Source: Carallia brachiata (Eukaryota; Streptophyta; Magnoliopsida; Malpighiales; Rhizophoraceae). Taken from it: a stretch of DNA of 64,000 bases. Under the pieces are notes generated by a model. The model worked only from the letters and a program-made list of their open reading frames with translations. It did no database searches and was not told the DNA's origin. Each line of letters begins with the position of its first letter. Within the stretch, counting starts at the first letter, position 1. A program made the position numbers and the translations under genes. Positions 58,701-64,000 of the stretch are shown here, piece after piece. Location of the stretch: NCBI GenBank assembly GCA_021464245.1, contig JADCRB010000013.1, positions 8,220,895-8,284,894 on the forward strand, read 5' to 3'.

Positions 58701-61569
58701 TTGATGGGTCCTCCCCGAAAGCATTTCCACCAATATGGTCTGAAGTGAGTCTCCTGTCGAGTTTTGCTTGCTATTCTAAATGTTTATCAATGCAACTGTA
58801 GTTTGCTCATGGCTTACATCTTTTGGAAGGTCATGCATTTCCTAACAAATCCACATAAGCCAATGATTTTGGCATTGTCAAGGCCTGATCCAAAGAAGAA
58901 TATTACCACTCTCCTGAAGGCTTTTGGTGAGTGCCGCCCTTTAAGAGAGCTCGCCAACCTTGTAAGTACATCTACTCAATTGATCAGAAAATATGCAGCA
59001 CTTCAGGAAACTAATCTGCTATCATGCAGACACTGATAATGGGGAACAGGGATGACATAGATGAGATGTCCTCCGGAAATGCAAGTGTGCTCACTTCTGT
59101 ACTGAAAATGATTGACAAGTATGATCTTTATGGGCTAGTGGCCTACCCAAAACATCATAAGCAGGCTGATGTTCCAGAAATATATCGGCTTGCTGCCAAA
59201 ACAAAGGTTAGGTTCATTGGCACTATCTCTGATGATTTTGTCTATTTGATTTTTAAGTCAATGATTAGCTAAGTAGCTTGATACATGCAGGGAGTTTTCA
59301 TAAATCCAGCATTGGTTGAACCTTTTGGGCTTACCCTGATTGAGGTTTGTTTTAGTCAATACCAGCTTTCATAATTTTTAATTTTTTGCTCTAGGAAGCA
59401 TTAAAAATGTATGTTTGCAACATAATGCAGGCGGCTGCTCATGGACTTCCGATGGTTGCTACTAAGAATGGTGGGCCAGTTGACATCCATCAGGTAAAGA
59501 CGACCTCCATCTGTCTTGCTATCCTATTGTCAACTAATATCTTATTGATCATATTATCTTCTACCATGGAAATTTGAGTATAATATTACCTTTTCTCATA
59601 TATTTTGCTTGTTTGAATTGGCAGGCCCTGAACAACGGTTTGCTTGTGGACCCTCATGATCAGCAATCTATTGCTGATGCACTTCTGAAATTAGTATCAG
59701 AAAAAAACTTGTGGCACGAGTGCAGAAAGAATGGTTGGAAGAACATACACCTTTTTTCTTGGCCTGAGCACTGCCGCACCTACTTGACCAGGGTAGCAGC
59801 TTGCCGAATGAGGCACCCATTATGGCAAACTGATACACCGATGGATGAGATGGCTGCCGACGAGTCATCTCCTAATGATTCTCTCACGGATGTGCAAGAT
59901 ATGTCCCTTAGGCTCTCAATTGATGGAGAAAAGACTTCACTGAATGAATCTCTTGACCATTCATCTGCAACTTCTGGTGAACCAGAGGTAAAAGACCAAG
60001 TAAAACAGATTCTAAACAAGGTTAAGAAATCAGCATCTGGACAAAAAGATACTGAAAGTGGCCAGCATGAGACTGTCGCCACCAAGTATCCTATGTTAAG
60101 GAGGCGACGTAGGCTTATTGTTGTGGCTCTTGACTGCTTTGATGATAAGGGATCTCCTGATAAGAAGATGATTAAGATTGTGCAAGAAATAATTAAGGCT
60201 GTTCGGATGGACCAACAGATTGCAAGAGTGTCGGGGCTTGCTCTATCAACTGCTATGCCGTTGTCAGAAACTTTAGATTTTTTATCATCAGCAAAGATTC
60301 AAGTAAATGAGTTTGACGCATTGATCTGCAGCAGTGGAAGCGAATTGTATTATCCTGGCACTTATATTGAAGAAAACGGAAAGCTTCTTCCTGACCCAGA
60401 TTATGCATCACATATAGACTACCGGTGGGGTTATGAAGGGCTAAAGAAAACAATTTGGAAGCTGATGAACATGCATGATGACAAGGAAAAATCTAGTGAT
60501 TGTTCAAGTCTCATTGAAGAAGACGTGACATCGAGTAACGCCCATTGCATCGCATACTTGATCAAAGACCGCAGTAAGGTATGTAGGTGATCAATTTTTA
60601 TTAGTGGAAGGTTAGCAGTACTTACTGGTATTTTGCTGGTGGATTTTAATACCGAGTTGCTCTTGCAGGTAAGGAAAGTTCATGATTTGAGACAGAAGCT
60701 TAGGATGCGAGGACTCCGTTGTCATCCAATGTATTGCAGGAACTCATCGAGAATGCAAATTATTCCTCTTCTTGCATCTCGAGCACTAGCACTCAGGTAT
60801 GGTCACTGTAAGTACTTGATCATATTCCAATTCCCTAACAACCACTATGGTTTGGTCGGAATCTGAATGAATTCATGTTAAACTGTCCTTGACATTGAAC
60901 AATCGATTATTGTGTGCAAGCTCAATGTAAGCGAGCTTGTACAGATACTTCACATGCCAGAAAATGAGAAAAAGTTACATTATCCTTACGCCTACTCTCT
61001 GTCAATAGCTTTAAATGGATTAACTATGGAAAAAGGTTTATGTCGAGAGGAAAAAGTTATCGGAGAAATTTCCGTAATGCAATGATTTGAGAATTTTTTA
61101 TAACTACAAGGATTCATTGTGCAACGAAAAAAATATTAATTTTTTTTTCTTTTAATTTCATTGCACTTGTAAGTAATGTGATTGCACAATGAATCCACAT
61201 AGTTGTATTACGGAAATTTTCTCTGACGTCCGGACATGTAATGGGGCCGTAAAACTATTCAGTTTCCTTATGCTTCTTATCATCAGGTACCTTTTCGTTC
61301 GCTGGAGACTGAATGTGGCCAATATGTTTGTATTTCTCGGTGAAAGTGGGGATACTGATTATGACGAAATGATATCTGGGGTTCACAAGACCGTAATAAT
61401 GGAGGGGGTGGTTCCAAAGGGTTCTGAAGAACTATCAGGAGCAACAGACCTCATAGACGACATTGTTCTCAAAGAGAGCCCCCGGATAGCCCGTCTTAGT
61501 GGAAATGCAACTGCCAGTGAAATAGCTGATGCTTTGAAGCAAATGATAAAAGCTTCTACTAGGATGTAA
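55437..61569 (+). CDS. SPS4: Sucrose-phosphate synthase, family C (SPS4-like), 12 exons
   Basis: SPS makes sucrose-6-phosphate from UDP-glucose and fructose-6-phosphate in the cytosol, the committed step of sucrose synthesis. Exons: 55437-55727, 56676-56908, 57438-57501, 57590-58288, 58610-58744, 58830-58961, 59030-59206, 59291-59344, 59431-59493, 59625-60578, 60669-60796, 61287-61569 (stop TAA); 1070 aa, all in frame. N-terminus [18 protein letters not shown]; the [20 protein letters not shown] block points to the C family. The GT-B glucosyltransferase region begins [19 protein letters not shown] and includes [50 protein letters not shown] and the E-x7-E motif EPFGLTLIE (Glu587, Glu595). From about residue 776 a sucrose-phosphatase-like domain ([24 protein letters not shown]) closes the chain; plant SPS is not thought to hydrolyse sucrose-6-phosphate with it. 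[12 protein letters not shown] lies where other SPSs carry the light/dark phosphoserine, so regulation there is possible. Confidence 0.96.
61061..61228. mobile_element. Small MITE in SPS intron 11
   Basis: CGGAGAAATTTCCGTAATGC at the left and the reverse complement of the right end, CGTCAGAGAAAATTTCCGTA, are similar. AAGGATTCATTGTGCAAC inside the left arm recurs as GTGGATTCATTGTGCAAT in the right arm. Arms of about 65 bp make a fold-back of about 168 bp without coding capacity. It lies just upstream of the last SPS exon and should be removed with the intron. Confidence 0.6.
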
Positions 61570-63013
61570 AGCGGTAGCAAGTCAACTATTATGACAGCTA
61601 CATTCTATCTGTTCATTATTTACGTGAGCATGACTCATAAACATCTACTTTATGAAACAACTACTTTATAAGAACGAAGATAAGATTGCGTATATATAAT
61701 TTTTTTTTTAACTTCTAAATTTATATGAGCTTAATTTTTTTTTCTTTCTTTTGTGGGATGAGCTTATTAAAAAAAAATAGTTGACAATAATAAACATTAA
61801 AATTCAGCAAACAATAAAAATATAAAAATAAAAAATAAAAAACAACAGTAACAACATGGCAGCGTTATCGAAGAGCCCCTCTTAAAAAAGAAAATTTGTA
61901 AATCTTTTATTCATATAAAAAAAGAAAATTTTGATTATATAGAAAATAAAAAAGTTTATTTTAAATCTTTTACAGCACAATTATATTGTTTATTATTATA
62001 AATAGGTAATTTTCTTTTTTATTTTTAAAATTTTATAGTTTTATTTAAATATAAAAGTTTGCTCCCTTAAAAATTATTCTGGCGTTCTCCCTGCATTTGG
62101 GTTGACTCAGTTTTCTGGAATAGAGGTTTGGATGTTGAACAACCCTTTAACTTTGAAGTCTGAAGGCGAGTTCTCAACAACTTATGGGTTGAAGAGCGTT
62201 TCATACTTGGTGCTTTAGACCATAGCATGGTTATTGGATAGCATATTCCAGTGATGATGTGGTGCTTTAAGATGCACTTGTTTTTTTTATGTGGATAATG
62301 ATGTAACTTGCAAGAATTGTAGTATGTACCAGACCCTTATGCACTAGCTGACTGCAGAACGCTGGTAATTGGGATTCTCTTGACAATTTCCAGTGATCTT
62401 TCCACATTCAGATTTGAGATTTGGTTCATTTGTTAAATAAGCCTCTAAATAAGTTTGGTCTAAGAAGTTTTAGGTGCGTTAGCTCAAGGTTGTGAGTCAG
62501 AGAGAGACACTACTTATAACTTTAATTTTCTTTAAAGCTGTTGAATAAAGTTTATCGACTTCTAATTCATCTAAAAGGTTAAGCTAGTACGAGGAGAAGC
62601 CAAGAGTATTAAAAGTCATGTTGTGTTAGGCCCGATTAGCTTATTAGCATAAGGCATAAGGAAATTGGACAAACAGACCAAACTCGTATATGAAGAGTCA
62701 AACAAGTCATGCAGACAAGAAAGTAGATTAATCTCTAACACCAGTTCTCTCAAATCGATCTAAAAACTTAAACTAGTAAGAGAAAAACCTAAGAATATTA
62801 TAAATTAATTATGTGAGATCTTTATACTTTATTAATATGAGGCTTTACAATCTTTAATAATAATAACAAACTGATTACGATAAATAATGACACAACACAA
62901 ATTCTGCACACATGGCCTTTATTTCATTGTGAGGGCTCAATAAATGGTAAACACTCAGTAATCAAACTCACTTAGCTTCAATGTTGGCGAGAAATCTGGA
63001 CATCTGGTTACTC
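61570..63013. other. Intergenic region between convergent SPS and pectin acetylesterase genes
   Basis: Contains both 3' flanks. The stretch 62440-62870 carries decayed repeat sequence (a TAAAGTTTATCGACTTCTAA block; two AACTTAAACTAGTAAGAGRA/GTTAAGCTAGTACGAGGAGA-like segments about 200 bp apart, each followed by AAGAATATTA/AAGAGTATTA). No gene recognised. Confidence 0.4.
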
Positions 63014-63668
63014 TTATGATTCAGAGTCAACACTAACACAAGTAGGATTACAAGGGTAAGCGCAATCGATCTTCTCGAAGGCACTTCGGTCATAAAACCA
63101 GTCACCAACTGCCTTTCCCATTTTCTGTAAACAGAAGGAAAATTCGTAAGCATTTCCGGCAAGAAAAGCAATGAATAACAAAGAAATGCATCTTAAGAAG
63201 AGAGGGAAAAGGAGAAAAAAAACACCACAGCAGTATTTTACCGTGTTGCCCACTTCTGTAGACTTGTCGCTTAGCCATGTAGCGAGTGATCCGGATTGGC
63301 AATGTGCATAACAAGAGTCTATGAACAATCCTCTTGATGCAGAGTTACCAAGTCCAGTGTTTATTGCCCCTAAGAATTGCATCCTGTAATCTGAAATAAA
63401 ACCCCGCAGCAGTTAGCAAAACTGTTTTTCTGAATCTTATGAACAAGCTTTTAATTGCAGTGAAAAACCAAGAAAGTGCAATTTGAAATCCTGTTAGCTT
63501 AGAGTGTCTAGTTTGTTATTATTGGTCAAAGGAATATGAGATTTTGAGGTTTCTGTTTTCACCTTGCACTGTTTGGAGTTGACTGGCCGAGCACTTCTTT
63601 AAGTCAAGTTTGCAGCTCTTCCAGGCCCCTTTCGAATCAACCGGACTTGGTGCCAGAATATTTTTTAA
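63014..63668 (-). CDS. Pectin acetylesterase (CE13), last three exons, partial at 5' end
   Basis: Pectin acetylesterases remove acetyl groups from cell-wall homogalacturonan. Exons on the minus strand: 63668-63563 (LKNILAPSPVDSKGAWKSC, then DLKKCSASQLQTVQ), 63390-63242 (DYRMQFLGAINTGLGNSASR, then GLFIDSCYAHCQSGSLATWL), 63124-63014 (KMGKAVGDWFYDRSAFEKID, CAYPCNPTC, then VDSES and TAA). Junctions are in phase. SCYAHCQ carries the conserved His near the C-terminus and GDWFYDR...DCPYPCNPTC is the family's terminal signature. Only the final 121 or so residues are here; the catalytic Ser/Asp region, signal peptide and start must lie to the right. I could not recognise the preceding exon between 63670 and 64000, although a good donor (GAC|GTAAGT) occurs at about 63787. 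Confidence 0.9.
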
Positions 63669-64000
63669 CTGAATGATTATTAACAAGTTCAGTAGCAGAG
63701 AAAAAAAATAAAGAACCAAACTATGTGAGAGGCAAAAAAGACAAGAATGAATAACATAGAGATATGTGATTCAGTCATAAAGACTTACGTCCACGGTCCA
63801 AAGACTCAAAAAGTTTACATCTTTCTTATTAAATGGTGTCATTCACATGGTATAGGAACTCCAATATATATAGTAGAGATTGTCATACATATAAGACAAT
63901 TATATTACAATAATACTAGGATTCTAGATTGAGTTGATTGATTATTAAAATCATAGATTGATTGTAGCCAAATATATAAATTTCCATAATTGATTGACTG
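63669..64000 (-). other. Probable intron of the pectin acetylesterase gene
   Basis: AT-rich sequence upstream (in gene terms) of the first visible exon. GTAAGT on the minus strand near 63786 could mark the end of a preceding exon, but the frames before it do not match the pectin acetylesterase family, so none is called. Confidence 0.35.

Noticed and set aside
63747..63932. Plus-strand 61-codon frame at the right end
   Set aside because: AT-rich, no motif, and lies in the probable intron of the pectin acetylesterase gene.
1..64000. CRISPR arrays, bacterial operons, phage or plasmid features
   Set aside because: Spliceosomal introns, plant protein families and a plant microRNA show this is nuclear plant DNA; no regularly spaced repeats of CRISPR type were seen.

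Overview
The window is nuclear DNA of a flowering plant, most likely a eudicot. It is AT-rich, genes are split by GT-AG introns, intergenic DNA is full of poly-T/A runs, microsatellites and small inverted-repeat elements, and every recognisable product is a plant protein or a plant microRNA. The species cannot be fixed from sequence alone. Splice models were built by hand from protein-family memory plus reading-frame and splice-site checks; no database search was run.

Layout, left to right. (1) 1-7.8 kb: intergenic DNA around a MIR168 gene (hairpin about 1965-2109, TATA box at 1813) with two inverted-repeat elements. (2) 7.85-12.66 kb, minus strand: PIG-S, a subunit of the GPI transamidase, 13 exons, with an apparent 2-base frame break in exon 1. 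(3) 12.7-23.5 kb: repeat-rich intergenic DNA and the presumed 5' region of the next gene. (4) 23.5-29.0 kb, plus strand: a RopGEF with a PRONE domain (RopGEF14-like), 7 exons, 560 aa. (5) 31.66-36.41 kb, plus strand: ALKBH8-like tRNA wobble-uridine hydroxylase (RRM + AlkB), 7 exons, with a perfect 53-bp inverted repeat and an Au-type SINE in its introns. (6) 38.99-41.01 kb, plus strand: single-repeat MYB of the SHAQKYF class. (7) 44.89-50.36 kb, minus strand: RING-H2 protein, probable E3 ubiquitin ligase, N-terminus unresolved. (8) 53.1-54.3 kb, minus strand: a truncated genomic copy of RopGEF exons 6-7, interrupted by a 429-bp solo LTR with a 5-bp target duplication. (9) 55.44-61.57 kb, plus strand: sucrose-phosphate synthase, family C/SPS4-like, 12 exons, 1070 aa. 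(10) 63.0-63.7 kb, minus strand: 3' exons of a pectin acetylesterase, running toward or past the window end.

The genes do not form a pathway; this is an ordinary plant gene neighbourhood. From memory, the RopGEF and ALKBH8 genes have their Arabidopsis counterparts close together on chromosome 1, so that pair may be conserved synteny. The most unusual structures are the perfect inverted repeat in the ALKBH8 intron, and the inverted RopGEF fragment carrying a solo LTR whose own TATA box points into antisense RopGEF sequence. Three genes (PIG-S, ALKBH8, RING-H2) show small frame irregularities that need checking against reads before any biological conclusion. I found no evidence of a wholly new multi-gene system.
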